Shown: piece by piece, positions 20,215 through 32,098 of the stretch
Layout: each line of letters opens with the position of its first letter
Position numbering within the stretch: position 1 is the first letter of the stretch
Source of the DNA: Paramacrobiotus metropolitanus
Lineage: Eukaryota > Tardigrada > Eutardigrada > Parachela > Macrobiotidae
Reading direction: 5' to 3'
Assembly (NCBI RefSeq): GCF_019649055.1
Contig: NW_026570221.1
Location: 2,046,001-2,110,000, forward strand
Length of the DNA stretch: 64,000 bases
Translations under genes and position numbers: made by a program
The notes under the pieces: model-generated
Database searches by the model: none
What the model saw: the letters and a program-made list of their open reading frames with translations, nothing else
What the model was told of the DNA's origin: nothing

Positions 20215-22099
20215 CTAGAAGTGGTCATAATGGTGGCCTGTATCGTGCGCTTTCTTTTCATGGCGATACATGCCCGACAAATGGCTATAAATCTTCCCGC
20301 AGCCATCCACTCTGCACGGATACCTGGGCTTGCCGTGGCACGTATGCCCGCGCAGCTCCGCTTGGTCGGCAAACTCCACCAGACACACTTTGCAGGTGTT
20401 GGCCGTCAAGAGCGTTTCCGCTCGCTTCCGCTTACCCGGAGCAGGAACAGCGATCCCGGCTCCCTGGTCGGACACCGAAGAGAAGGCGACGGTCTTCGTG
20501 GGTGCGCTGATCTCCGGGGAGGTCAAATGCGCTGCTTCGGCCTGCGTGTCGGTAGGCGGGGAGGGGAGATGCACCCGCAAAGCGGATTTGGGGAGAGTCA
20601 CGAGAATCTGTTTGTGGGCCAGTGGTGCGGTGGCGACGGACTCCGTGGCGTGCATAATGGACAGCGCTGATGGCATGCCTACGCCCGCTCCCACACTCTT
20701 GGCCATCGTGTGCGCTGTGACGTCAGAAACCGGCGGCGGCGGGAAAAAGACGGCCGGCAGGTCCATGTCGACGTGTTCGGCGACCGTCACGACCGGGAGG
20801 TTCGGTGCGGATGGCGGCGGAGTTTGGTCGCGCGGGGCAGGCACGGAGTCAGCTGGTCCATCGGCAACCGCAACGGAAGCCCTGAAAAGAACACATTGAC
20901 CATTTATCTATTCAGGAGACTACCGCACTTGACGAGCCAGTCCAAAACCATTCAGCGTAAAGTAAAAAATCCAAAACATTTCCTATACTAATGTAGTCTG
21001 CTGAGCTGCTCAGATTTCAATACTGCCGTAGCTCACAGTAATACCAAATAAGAAAAATAAAAACCAAGAACAGTAAATACAATGCGTTCTTACTGTTCAG
21101 TAGCGGCAACACCAGGAATCGGGATACCAACAGGAGTACCGGCGCTCGCTTTCGAATCCTACAAACCAAAATCTTGTTTAATCGCTAAATATATAATCTG
21201 TTAACACAAGGTAACGCAAACGGGCAGCATCCCTCACCACTACTCGCTCCACAACAGCGCGGTGCCGGGCGAACACTCCGTGGAAGGCCGCGGTTGTCTG
21301 CGCCAGCTCGGCGTTGTACGCCAGCAACTCCTCAATGCGGCGTTTCTCCTCCACCAAGCGCGCCTCCAAATCCTCCACACGACCTTGCGCCGCCTCCTTC
21401 TGCAGCTGACTGTCTAGCACCCGCGCTTCACTCTCCTTCAAGCGGGCCCCTTGCTCCACGATTTTGCCCCGGAGACGGTCCGTCATGGTGTTCTGCTCTT
21501 TGATATGTCGCTCGAGCTTAGTTATTGTCACTGCAAGTACGAGTACGTACAGATGCACAGTTAAGATAATTTTGTGAACATACGGAAAGTACACCATCCT
21601 TACATTGCTGTTTTTGCACCTTCTCTGCCCACAAAGCCTTCAGATGTCCGAAGTCGTTCTGTATAGCCTCAGTCAACTGTATGTGCAAACAAAACCAACA
21701 CTTCAACCAACTGGCGGTCAATCCTGCACTGCATTGCCGAGCCTCACCTCCTCCAACGCCTTATCGGACGAACCGTCTTCCCGGTCTGGCATGTCTAGAC
21801 AAAAGCCATCAGAAATTTGAGATTTAGCTTGAAAAACTTAAGATTAAGATACAGTCTACAATACGCTGATAATATGGTAGAAATCATCGCAAAACATGGA
21901 CATCAGCGTGCAGAATACAGTGTAATCGCGAAAGATCCGCATAATGCTCACTGTTCACCACTGCAGCGTGTATCGGATACTGCAGTTCGTACTTAATTAC
22001 CCATTCGATAAATCCAACCATACCTGGTTCAGCTGGATCGAGAATGTCCGACTCATCAAGACCTTCAAGACCACTGGTCAGGGAAGACGCATTCGCCAT
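20215..22099 (-). CDS. coiled-coil / zinc-finger orphan protein, tandem paralogue A
   Basis: Exons read from 22099 down: 22024-22099, 21748-21794, 21604-21676, 21238-21530, 21094-21158 and 20215-20881. They give 406 aa. Residues about 70-160 form a charged coiled coil (LKESEARVLDSQLQKEAAQG). A long Pro/Ala/Val/Thr-rich region follows, then a basic GKRKRAE likely nuclear signal. The C-terminus has a CxxC finger ending H-T-C (TCKVCLVEF) and a C2H2 finger C-x4-C-x12-H-x4-H (CRVDGCGKIYSHLSGMYRH). Exon phases equal those of paralogue B about 1.3 kb upstream on the same strand. It is probably a nuclear DNA- or RNA-binding protein. The family is unknown to me, and the first two short exons are the least certain. 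Confidence 0.7.
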
Positions 22100-23372
22100 T
22101 GTGGAGATCACGAGGGAAAAGTTGTACCTGCAACTGTAAGTCGTAATATGCACCAGCCTGCATAGACCACGACCAAACTGACCACATTCACTCCGCAGAA
22201 AAGGAACTCGGAAAAATGCGAGTGGTGATCACTGATGTGAGGGTTTATGGCCAAACTTACACAGCCAAATCAGGATAGATTTTGCTTGACGTGAGGTGGC
22301 TAGCAACTCGGTCCTTTTGCGAACATCAACACCAACACACAAGAATCCCCAACAGATATATCCGCTGGGATACACTAATCCTATCCCTAAACGCAGGTCA
22401 ATCAGCAAAAACAATCAAAATGACATACAATCACATAAAAAGAAGTGAAACATAGGTAGTAGGCGTAGCATTAAAAAGTCAATCAAAGATCACATTGCGA
22501 CTGTCTGAGATAAACGACGACGAAGTGCAGCTTCCGGGATCGGATGCTCGTATTGACAACAGATGAACCACAACAAACTGCCCACTCAAGGTGGTGGACA
22601 ATTCGCCAAGCAGGTGTACGCCGTGCAATTGGGTTTATGTACAGGTACGTATCATTTACCTTATTTTACTTTACCTTTACCTTATCACCGTAATACTAAG
22701 TAATCCTTTCCTAATTTCCTAAAGGAGAAATTCTTAGTTCTTAGCGCTCGGTGCAAATTAAATAATCCTTTCCTAATTTCCTAAAGGAGAAAGTTCTTAG
22801 TTCTTTTAATAATCAGTAAAAATAAGTATATACTATTTATTGCGATCAGCACACAAAAGCGTTTTATTAAGAAGCTCGCCAGATGAAACTGGAGTGTAAA
22901 TAAACCAGCCGTCCAGAGGCGGAGCACAATCGCGGTCCAAGGTTATGTTTTATTGTCTCAAAATTTCGCAATGCTGTTGTCGCGGTAAGCACTTGCTATT
23001 CACACAGGTACCATCTTTATTTGAAATTTACAAACATCGAAATTTCTGAAAACACTCTACCGAAAAGCTTCCTAACACCACAAACACAGTCGAATTGCGA
23101 AATATATAAATCAAATCAAAAATGTACCTGAGAGAGTGCCATAAAAACAGAATAACCTAACAATTTCCAGCCATCATGCCCAGGAAAGAAAGCAAACCTG
23201 TCATCACCAAAACCCAGCATCCAGCAAACAGAAAAATTATACATATGTTAGTAAACAGGAACTCCATCAAATCACGTAAGGCAATCGGTACAAATGATAA
23301 AAATACAAAATTTTTGAAAAAATGCAAAGATCATTACTGTCCTCGTAAAACGAACCACAACGCTATCCCTCA
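22100..23372. other. intergenic between tandem paralogues
   Basis: 1.3 kb separating the two zinc-finger paralogues. It contains a 42-bp direct repeat (22701-22742 and 22763-22805). No gene is recognised. Confidence 0.5.
22701..22805. repeat. direct repeat of about 42 bp, two copies
   Basis: The block starting TAATCCTTTCCTAATTTCCT occurs at 22701-22742 and again at 22763-22805. The copies are identical except for one added G in the second, and 20 bases separate them. It is a short local duplication upstream of paralogue A. Confidence 0.9.
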
Positions 23373-25986
23373 TCAAGAACCCGGAGAAGAGGAATTATTT
23401 ATCGGCCCTGATTTGGCTGCGCGCAATTTCGGCTTATCAACGTGCGCCGCGTTCTCATGCCGGCGCTTGCTGGATGCGCTCCCGAAGGTCTTCTGGCAGC
23501 CGTCTGTTCCGCACTGGTAGATACGCTGCAACGGGCACACATGCCCGCGCAGTGCCGCCTCATCCACGAAATCCACCAGACACACGCGGCACGTGTAGGA
23601 CGTCACCAGGGATTCCGCCCGTTTCCGCTTCCCTGGCACGACGCCCACCTGATCGAGCAGCGGCGAGAAGCTGACGGTCTTCTTGGGCCGGTCGGTGATC
23701 TCGGGGGAGGCCGGGTTCTCTGAGTCAATGGGCGGGCGCGAGCGGAGCGCCGGTTTGATGGGGAGGACCACTATAATGGGTTTATGGGCCGCGGCGGGCT
23801 CCTTAGACTGTTCGTTAACGGAAAGGGCGGGAGGCATGTCCACGTCCGCTCCCACACTCTCGCTACCGGTCGGCGGTGTGTCGTCAGCAACGGGCAATGG
23901 CGGCGGGACAACCACCGGCTCCGTGTCGACTTCTACGTGCTCGGCGACCGGCTCGATCGGGGGTTCCGGTGCGGAGGGCGGCGGAGTGGGATCGCGCGGT
24001 GCAGACGCCGATTCCGATGGGCCATCGACAGCCGCCACGGGAGTCCTGAAATACACATTAACAATTTGTCCGTTCAACATACAAACTGACAGATCAAATC
24101 CCATTCGGCGCAACATAAAAAATCTAAAAAAAGATTTCCAGGCGACACATGTCTGCATGTTCGTACTGTTTCACTGCAGAAGCTTAGAGTAAATTATTTC
24201 AGCGCAGCGTGGGTAGGCAAAAAATCCAAAAACAAAGCTCAAAACAATCCACTCTTACTTTTCAGCAAGGGATTCCGATGCACCATCGACAACTGCTGCC
24301 TGAATCCTGAAATGAAACACAGTAAGCACTTGTCTATTCAGCACAATACTGCACTTGACAAAATCAATCCAAAACCATTCAGCAAAAAATAAATTGAAGA
24401 ACTAATTCAATATTGCGTGTACAACAAAGCTGTCATGTCATATGTTGGGATACTACCGTCGCTAAAGTGAACAAAACACCAGCAAAGCTGAACTGCGATA
24501 CGTTCATACTGCATGCAGTAGCGCAAAATAACAAAGCAACTTAAAAACAATAACCGAAAAATAAATTCTAACTGCAAACCATTCTTACTGTTCAGCAGCG
24601 ACAACCGGAATCGGAACAACAGTAGGGCTTTCACCGTCGACTTTGGGGACATCAACAACAGCTTCGACGCCCACTTTCAAATCCTGAAAACAAATACTGC
24701 GTGTAATCGTTCAAGAATCAGAAAACGCAGCACAAGATGTACTTGGGGAGCATTAACAGGAGATCCGACGCCACCAGGCGAACCCTACAACGACACTGAA
24801 TCTTTAACTGTGTCTCATTAGAGCACGAACAACAATCTCCCTCACCAATAGTAGCTGCACAACATCGCGGTGACTAGCGAAAGCCCCGTGGATGGCCGAG
24901 GTTATCGTCATCAACTGGGCATTGCGTGCCGCCAACTCCTCGCGCGCGCGTTTCTCCTCGGCCAAGCACGCTTCCAGCTCCTGCAAGCGGCTCTGCTGCT
25001 CCTCCATCTTCTGTCGCTGACCGTCCAGCACCCGCGCTTCAATCTCCTTCAAGCGGATACCTTGCTCTTCGATGATGCGATTCTTGGTGGAGACGACACT
25101 CTGCAGATTCGTCATCATCGTTCGCTGCTGTTCTATGACGCGGTCGCGGTCCGCCACTTGTTGCTGCAGCGTGCTGACTGCCACTACAAACGCAGACATC
25201 AAATTGCGTGTTATACTGTGATAAAGATACGCAGTATACGATTACTTTTTATTTTCCTTATTACATGGGTATCGGTATAGTTACTTTTTTATTTTATTAA
25301 TTTTATTACATAGTACCCGGTGGTTGCTAATTTATTTTTATTTCATTAAGTACTCAATATTCGGTGAATCGGTACTTACTACCCAGTACGACTTACGTCG
25401 AGCACTTTGCTTGTCCTCTGTCCATTTAGCCTTCAAGCTCCTGTATTCCTAAGGACAACACTCACAACAGTCATAAAACGATAGAAATTTTTCCAGCGAT
25501 ACAGTCCTGCATGACGGAGTTTTACCTTATCCATTCCCTTGAATGCTTCGTCCTCTTCGCTTTCTGAAGATCTGCCTAGACAATACACATCAAAATGATG
25601 ACATAATCAATATCATACAGTCTACAGTACGATGCTTTATGTACAGTAACACAGTATACGTAAACAGTAAATACTCATGCAACCAGGAGGAAGGGACAAA
25701 AGTTGAACATCTTTACTCCTCATTCCCTGTCGAATGTGTCGCTGCACACTGAACAGGAATATTGGTAAGAGCGCCTAGCTAAAAGATCCGGGTATGGGGC
25801 TTCCACATGGCACATGCACACTGCATATCACTGCACGGACTGCAGTCGATGCAGTGTATTTCACGTTGGCAACGAAGTACCTACTACCTAAGTACCTACA
25901 CAAAGTAGCTATGCAGTACCTTGCTTAAGACGGTGCATTATGGATCCATTGAGATTCACGCTAGTTATGGAGTTTTTGTTCGCCAT
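23373..25986 (-). CDS. coiled-coil / zinc-finger orphan protein, tandem paralogue B
   Basis: Eight exons read from 25986 down: 25920-25986, 25526-25575, 25397-25448, 24846-25183, 24743-24784, 24589-24683, 24259-24306 and 23373-24045. They give 454 aa. The architecture is that of paralogue A: a coiled coil of about 110 residues (IIEEQGIRLKEIEARVLDGQ), a Pro-rich middle sharing PTPPPSAP, the basic GKRKRAES, a CxxC finger (CRVCLVDFVDEAALRGHVC) and a C2H2 finger (CGTDGCQKTFGSASSKRRH). It has two exons that A lacks: a 42-bp one (24743-24784), and a 48-bp one (24259-24306) that resembles the start of the last exon and keeps the same phase. It is probably nuclear. The function is unknown. Confidence 0.7.
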
Positions 25987-27211
25987 TGTGGATCCCGAGA
26001 GTGCAGTCTGCATCCAGGGAAACTGTGATGAGAGAGAACAGAGCATTTGCAAGTTGTCAGCCCAGTCAAGGTGCACACAATTTACACAGTCAGCACAGAA
26101 GGGTTTCCGCTGATACCTGCTATGCAAACTCCAAACCGCGGCGATTCAGACAGTAATTGGTCAATTCAGATAAGCTCAAGCGAAAACTCGCAAAAAATAC
26201 GGAGAAAACTTTCGGTCACGGACTCACAAGAAAAGTCTGAGGTGTCAAAGAGTGTTGACAGATTTCAGCACGGCCACGCTGCAGGTTGCACGCGTGGGCA
26301 TTCGAAAAAAACTCAAAAAGACTGAGAACAGTTCAGATTCAGAACACGGATACGCGGCCTACGTTCCAGTTATCTAACTGCTTTCACAAGGGCGGTAGAC
26401 AATACCAGCTATAGCCGTCCAAGATATTACCGCCTTCAAAATTATCAAAACGAAAATTTTTTGTTTTCTGATTATTTACGTTTTCTAAATCTAAGGAGAT
26501 GTTTTAAGTTGTAACACGGTACGTTAAATAAGATTAAGCGGCTTCGGTGTTTTACGGTATAGAAACAGTCAAACAGTGTTTTTGCAAAACTTGGAACTGG
26601 ATTGGTTCGTTTTCGAGTTTACGTCGGCGAGTTGTCGCGGTTTCCAGCGCGGCCGATGCAGGTGGATAAACAAAAAATGCTTTTCCATCAGAAATCTAAT
26701 ATCCTTTCAATATTTACCCTGAAGTGTGATGGTTTCTCGTTTCAAACATTTCAATCAATCGGATTAACAAAAGCTAACGTTGTGAATAGGCTGCCAGTCA
26801 GTAAATTTGCGCAGGAAAAAATTTAAAATAAATTTAAAGAATCCTGGATCAAAAAAGAAAAGCCGTCGGACGCTAATGCTGCAGTTGGAACGAACGGAAG
26901 CCAAACGAAACCGCTGAAAGATCAGAGAAGTTTCATTTTACCTCGAAACATGCTAAATATCGCTTAAACTTTCAAGGAGAAAAATTAACAACATAAAGGC
27001 TTAACAAGTAACATTGATAACAACAAAATTCTGTTACAAAAAAATAACCTCGCAAGCAAATCAGGACGGTCGTTTTAACTAACAGTACAAAAACGAATGT
27101 TGATCGGGACCGGAATAAACTGACAGGGAAAGCAGTACAAAAAGGCCAAAAAATAGGCATTCACCAGCGGAAAAGCCGCGGTAACCGGAGTATGCCTAAT
27201 TCCACCGTTTT
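25987..27211. other. intergenic, no gene recognised
   Basis: About 1.2 kb upstream of paralogue B and downstream of the sugar transporter. Short frames only (26047-26325, 26602-26826) with no family resemblance. Confidence 0.5.
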
Positions 27212-30072
27212 TTACAAGCTCTGTCGCATCTCCGCTTGTATCTCATCCACCCGCTTGCCTTTCGTCTCCGGCACTTTGAGGTACGTGTACACCACAAAGC
27301 CCACCAGGAATCCCGTGAAGATGAGGAACGTGTACTCCTTGGCCACGTTGACAATCATGGGAAAGGTCAGGGTGATGAAAAGGGCACTGGACCAGTTGAC
27401 CCCGGCCACCACGCTCATAGCCGGCGCACGCGGACCTTGCGTGAACAGTTCGCTGGCGATAAACCACGGGATGGGTCCGGGACCGATGGCGAACAGGATA
27501 ATGTACAGCATCACCGAGATCACCGCTAGATACGAGGCCCATTCGTACCCCGAATCCATCAGCCGCATGAAGACAACGAGGAGGATCGTCATGACCAGCA
27601 TTCCACCCAAGCCAATCAGCAGAAGGATCTTGCGACCGGCTTTTTCCACGACCACCATGGAGACACCGGTGGCGACCACGAAGATGGCGCCCATGCCGAT
27701 GGTGGCGTACAGGGCGTAGATGCCGTGCATGCCGCAGCTGGAGAAGATGCTGGTTGAATAGAACATCACCGCGTTGATACCTAACGAAGAAACAAACAAA
27801 TTAATCAACTTTCAAACATCAACAATGATCCAGCACATACCGTACATCTGGTTATGCAAATGGCTGTACTTTTCCGAAATTCAATTCTCTCGTTACCAAA
27901 CATTCAATCAAAATTACAATTCGTTACCAAAGGCGAAAATTCAACAACGACATAAAAAATTACAAATTTCTTACCGAAATTAAAACAATCATTACCAAAA
28001 TTTAGACTGTCACAATTATATAGTACATTCAGTTACAGTATTCCCAGTGGTCTACTGTTGTTTTTACCGGAGAACTGTTGGCTCAGCATGACCATGATGC
28101 AGATGATGATGATCTTCCGCAGAAATCGATCGCGGAACAACTCGGGAATGGTGACAGTGGGCATATCCTTGGAGGCCAGATGCTCCTCTTCCATTTGCTC
28201 TAATTCGTACGCCACATCCGCTGATCCCTGGAAAAACTCGAGAGCTTTCTTGGCCTGGTCCGGCTCATGGCGGTTCAGATAGAGGTGGCGCGGAGACTCC
28301 GGACAGAAGAAGAGAGTGACCACCTGCAGAGCGGCAGGGACCACGCTGAACGCCAGCAGGTACGGCCAACGGTAGGCGTCGCCCAGCAGCTGTGGCAGGC
28401 CCAGAATGTTAGAAATGAACACGCCGACGACGATGACCAACTGATGGACGGTGCCCAGTGCGCCGCGCAGATCCGACGGGGCGATTTCGGTTAAGTACAT
28501 CGGCGGGACGCCGGAGTTGAAACCTAAACAACACACAGAGCTTTGTTCACATCATCGTGTTTAAACTTCGCAGTAATATTTATATGCTCAGTCAGTCTCC
28601 CATTAAAGAAAGAAATCCTTTATGGGAGCACTGTAGTAACAGTTCGCTCACTTCTGATTCTCCGAAGGACGATGTATAGAAACACAAAGAAGTATAATGA
28701 AATTTTGAGCAGCGGTACGCAAATATACAGCTACCATAAATATAGATATGATGCTATCGTGTTATGCACATCATGAAGAAGAAATAACAACCAGTTTTCA
28801 CTTTTGAACTGAGCCGCTTCTTCCGTTTTCTGAGGAACGAAATGTACTGTATGTACCGAGACAGTTTGTTTAGGTTTACGAAATATTTATGTAAAAGAGC
28901 ATATATGAATGGATCATTTCTTCAGCTTTTCAAATATAATCACGCGTTTATGTATACGAGAGAGACGAGAGACGAGAGAATTCGTCCTTCTACACATATT
29001 AGGATGTTATTTCAAATTAATTCGAAGAATCTGAGATATGTAAAACAGTGTAAAGCATTACGTACGTACGGTATATCTGTTAATCTGTAGTATGTTGTAG
29101 AACCCGTTCGAGACCAGGACAAGAATGCAACACAACAAAATTCCATCACTAACCACTGATCCGCGATAAATGAAAGAAAACGAACTTTGTACAAACGAAC
29201 TATCGAGGTTAAAACATCGCTGTCATAACGGGCAATCTTTATCATGATCTTTACGAAATACTATCGAAAAGCTCCAGTAACCTTTATTATACTTCATTAT
29301 TAGACTGTCTTTGTGCATTTGAATATGATTTGATAAACTCCAACAGCTAAATCGGTAACCGATAAGCCAGGTCGCGCAACAAAAACTGAAAACAATGAAA
29401 TTATAAAACCCTGGGAACTTACAGATTCTTGAAAAAGCACTTTTTAGCATACTCCTAATTTTAGCAACAATTATTCTGTCGCAAAATTCAAACCGGAAAA
29501 CAAACTGACAGCAAAAATTCAAAATCTAAATTAGCAAATTTTATAAACGTTGCAAAAAAGCTACTGCACGGTACTAAACTAAAAACTCTCACAAAAACAT
29601 TCCCGTACAATTTCTTCTTACCAGCATTCATTCCAATGATAAATCGTCCCACAATCAGCAACTCATACGATCCCACGTAATACGGCACCAGCATGCACAC
29701 CGATCCAACCAGCGCCGTGACGTTATTCAACAGCATCGTCCCTTTCCGCCCGAATCGCGCCACAAAAAAGTTGGCCGCCAGCGCTCCGATCAACGCCCCC
29801 AGGCAGAAGATGGACGACACCAGGGACCAGATGGTGCTGAGTTCCGAGTTGTGTTTCGTCAGGTCGGCGAAGGTGGCGTTGTCGGGATAGGCCCGACACC
29901 ACTCGTCCTCCTGCGTGGCATTGCCATGATCCAGACGACTGCAGCGGATACTGCGGATCCACTGGGCCACCACCACCTGTGGGGCATTGATGACGCCCAC
30001 GTTGTAGCCGAAGAGGAAGGAGGAGAGTGCAGCGGAGAGGACAGCAAAGACCAGGCTTCCTGTTAGAGCCAT
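27212..30072 (-). CDS. SLC2A: facilitative glucose transporter, SLC2A (GLUT) family
   Basis: Exons 29622-30072, 28068-28523 and 27212-27780 give 491 aa, the length of human GLUT1. It is a 12-helix major facilitator in the plasma membrane. Family marks in order: FGYNVGVINAPQ in TM1; an N-glycosylation site NAT in the first outer loop; RFGRKG after TM2; GRFIIGMNAG; the PESPRHLYL sequence after TM6; QQFSG/INAVMFYSTSIF in TM7 (QLS of class I GLUTs reads QFS); GPGPIPWFIASELF in TM10; and PETKGKRVDEI near the end. Both introns split a Gly codon in phase 1. The ATG at 30072 gives the shortest, most GLUT-like start. Confidence 0.95.
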
Positions 30073-30887
30073 GGTGGGAGGCACTGGCAGGCGTTTTGGG
30101 AGCGATGTGCGCGGGGTCGACGGCCGGAACTGACGGAGATGTGATTAATATACTAATAGGAACTTTGCGCAGTAATATCGAGACGAAAAATAGATCAAAG
30201 TTCTTTAATGGCAAAAAAATACGACAACGTCATACAGACTTCGCATTACAGTTTACTCATTAATCGAAAGCTGCTGGGCTTGTCACCACTTGTGCAATCA
30301 GGAAATGCTGAAAAGTGCAAACATTGCGAAACGCCGGAAAACGTGCCAGCGCACGGCCACACACGCAGACTATTGGTTCCAGTGCAAAGTGGAATTCCAA
30401 ATTCTTTTTAGTGGATGGGCTGAACTGGTGATATGAAGCCCGCAATGAAGGCACCAATACTCAACACTCAGGGCGTGGTTGGCAATTGGCACTGGTTCCG
30501 TCTGGCGCCGTGGGCGGTCTAACCAAAGTTCCATTCCATTTTCGCTGCTTTCCATTGCACGTGGAAATGTACTGTATTACTGTATATGTCACATCGCTAC
30601 CAGTTTTTTGTCTTCGACAAGTTGACAACCATAGAATTCGCGTTTCGAATTTTCGAGGTTGGGTGAATGGATGTTTTGGTTTTTTTGCCTTTCCGGATTA
30701 AACGAGCACTGCTGGTAAAATTGCTGTGATTTTCAGAAATATCTAATCATTGTGTAGCTTCGAATATTTCGCGGATAAATTAGTTATTGTATAGTATTAC
30801 TAGTACACTGCACAGCGTGCCTGTTTCACGGTGTGATAGTGTTACTGTGTGAGAAGCGTCGCAAGTCTTGTGAGTCCTTTGGGAAAC
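30073..30887. other. intergenic between divergent GLUT and chromodomain genes
   Basis: About 0.8 kb. No gene is recognised. It should contain the promoters of both flanking genes. Confidence 0.5.
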
Positions 30888-31190
30888 ATGCCAGCTCGAT
30901 ACAGTCGCCCCAAACGTGCGCACCCTCGGCAGCGAGCGGGTAACGTGCCCGGAACGGATCACTACAACGTCAAGACCATCCATGACTACAAATTTATGCG
31001 AAATCTGGGCAATGAGGATAGTAGGCCGCTGAGTCTGTACTTCCTGGTCGAATGGGACGGATATTCGATGGATCATGCGACCTGGGAGCCAGCCGATAAT
31101 CTCATGGATTCCTGGAATCTGGTGGTGGATTACATGAAAGAACAGGGGAAGCGTGTCGTTTTCGAGACGAAGGAAGTCACGGATTTGTGA
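30888..31190 (+). CDS. short chromodomain protein, copy 1
   Basis: A single-exon frame of 100 aa. After a basic N-terminus (RYSRPKRAHPRQR), residues about 28-85 match a chromodomain: DHYNVKTIHDYKF, YFLVEWDGYSMDHATWEP and NLMDSW. The three aromatic-cage positions expected for methyl-lysine binding are plausible (Y in HYNV, W in VEWDG, and W or Y in the following stretch), but the first strand differs from HP1. No chromoshadow domain is present. It is clearly paralogous to the gene at 61901-62314. It is probably a chromatin-associated nuclear protein. An in-frame Met 13 codons upstream is an alternative start. Confidence 0.85.
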   Translation: MPARYSRPKRAHPRQRAGNVPGTDHYNVKTIHDYKFMRNLGNEDSRPLSLYFLVEWDGYSMDHATWEPADNLMDSWNLVVDYMKEQGKRVVFETKEVTDL

Positions 31191-32098
31191 ACAGGGACGG
31201 CCAGGCGTGTGAGTTGCGCAGGATCGCATGTCTGGTTCGTGTTTCTACATTGTACAGTTTGGATCGCACTTGCAGGATCATGGCCTCGCTTTTACAGTGT
31301 ATTTCTCTGATAGCCTTCTTTACCTTCGTATAATTAACGTATAGTATTAATTATTATGATTTGGATCTCTGTGAATTCCGCTTTTTTACGGATGAGAGTT
31401 TGTCTTTAATTGGGAGACTTTTTACGGAACGGCATGCAGCTTTGATTTCAGTACTTTGAACTTTCAGTGCTGTACTTGTGGAATACTGTGTTTGTTACAT
31501 AAGCATCATTACGTAAGTGGCAATTTGTATCCCCGAAATACGCAATTTTTTTACAGTTTGTTACTGATTTTGTATTATGTAAGGAGCTGTTACGGTCAGA
31601 AAAAATTACCTCATGATTTGCATTGGCGCGATGCTAAAATAATAAGTTCTGGAAGCTGAAAGTGTGAATTGTGTATAGCTGTCTCCTAGAAAATCGGTAC
31701 TGTACGACTAGTGCAACAAGACAACTTCAATTATTTTATTTGCCATAATATCATAACTGAAATACGCACAGAGCCACAGACTCAGAGTTGTTCAAAAAAG
31801 AATCAAGAAATAGTATTTCTGCAGTATTTCTGAAATACTGCAACAAAATCTTTTTATTATTTAGTTTTTAATCTTGTTTAATTATCTGAATTATTCGGTT
31901 TTCCGCAGCAAGGCATAAACAGTGTGGACATCAAAATCAGAGCGCAGCAGTTATTAAAAGGATACTCTGTCACTCTTTAATCACCAGGGTAGTACTATTT
32001 TCAAGAATTAACCGGCACTGCATATCAATGGAAGTGGAAACACAGGCAGTGATAGTTTTTGGACAATAAATTTAAATCTGATGTAACGAAACTATAGT
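31191..32098. other. intergenic between convergent genes
   Basis: About 0.9 kb of AT-rich 3' flank for the chromodomain gene and the C11orf54-type gene. No gene or repeat is recognised. Confidence 0.5.

Noticed and set aside
29488-29621. Extension of the first GLUT exon beyond the donor at 29622
   Set aside because: The sequence loses GLUT similarity right after a GTAAGA donor, and exon 2 resumes the family pattern in phase.
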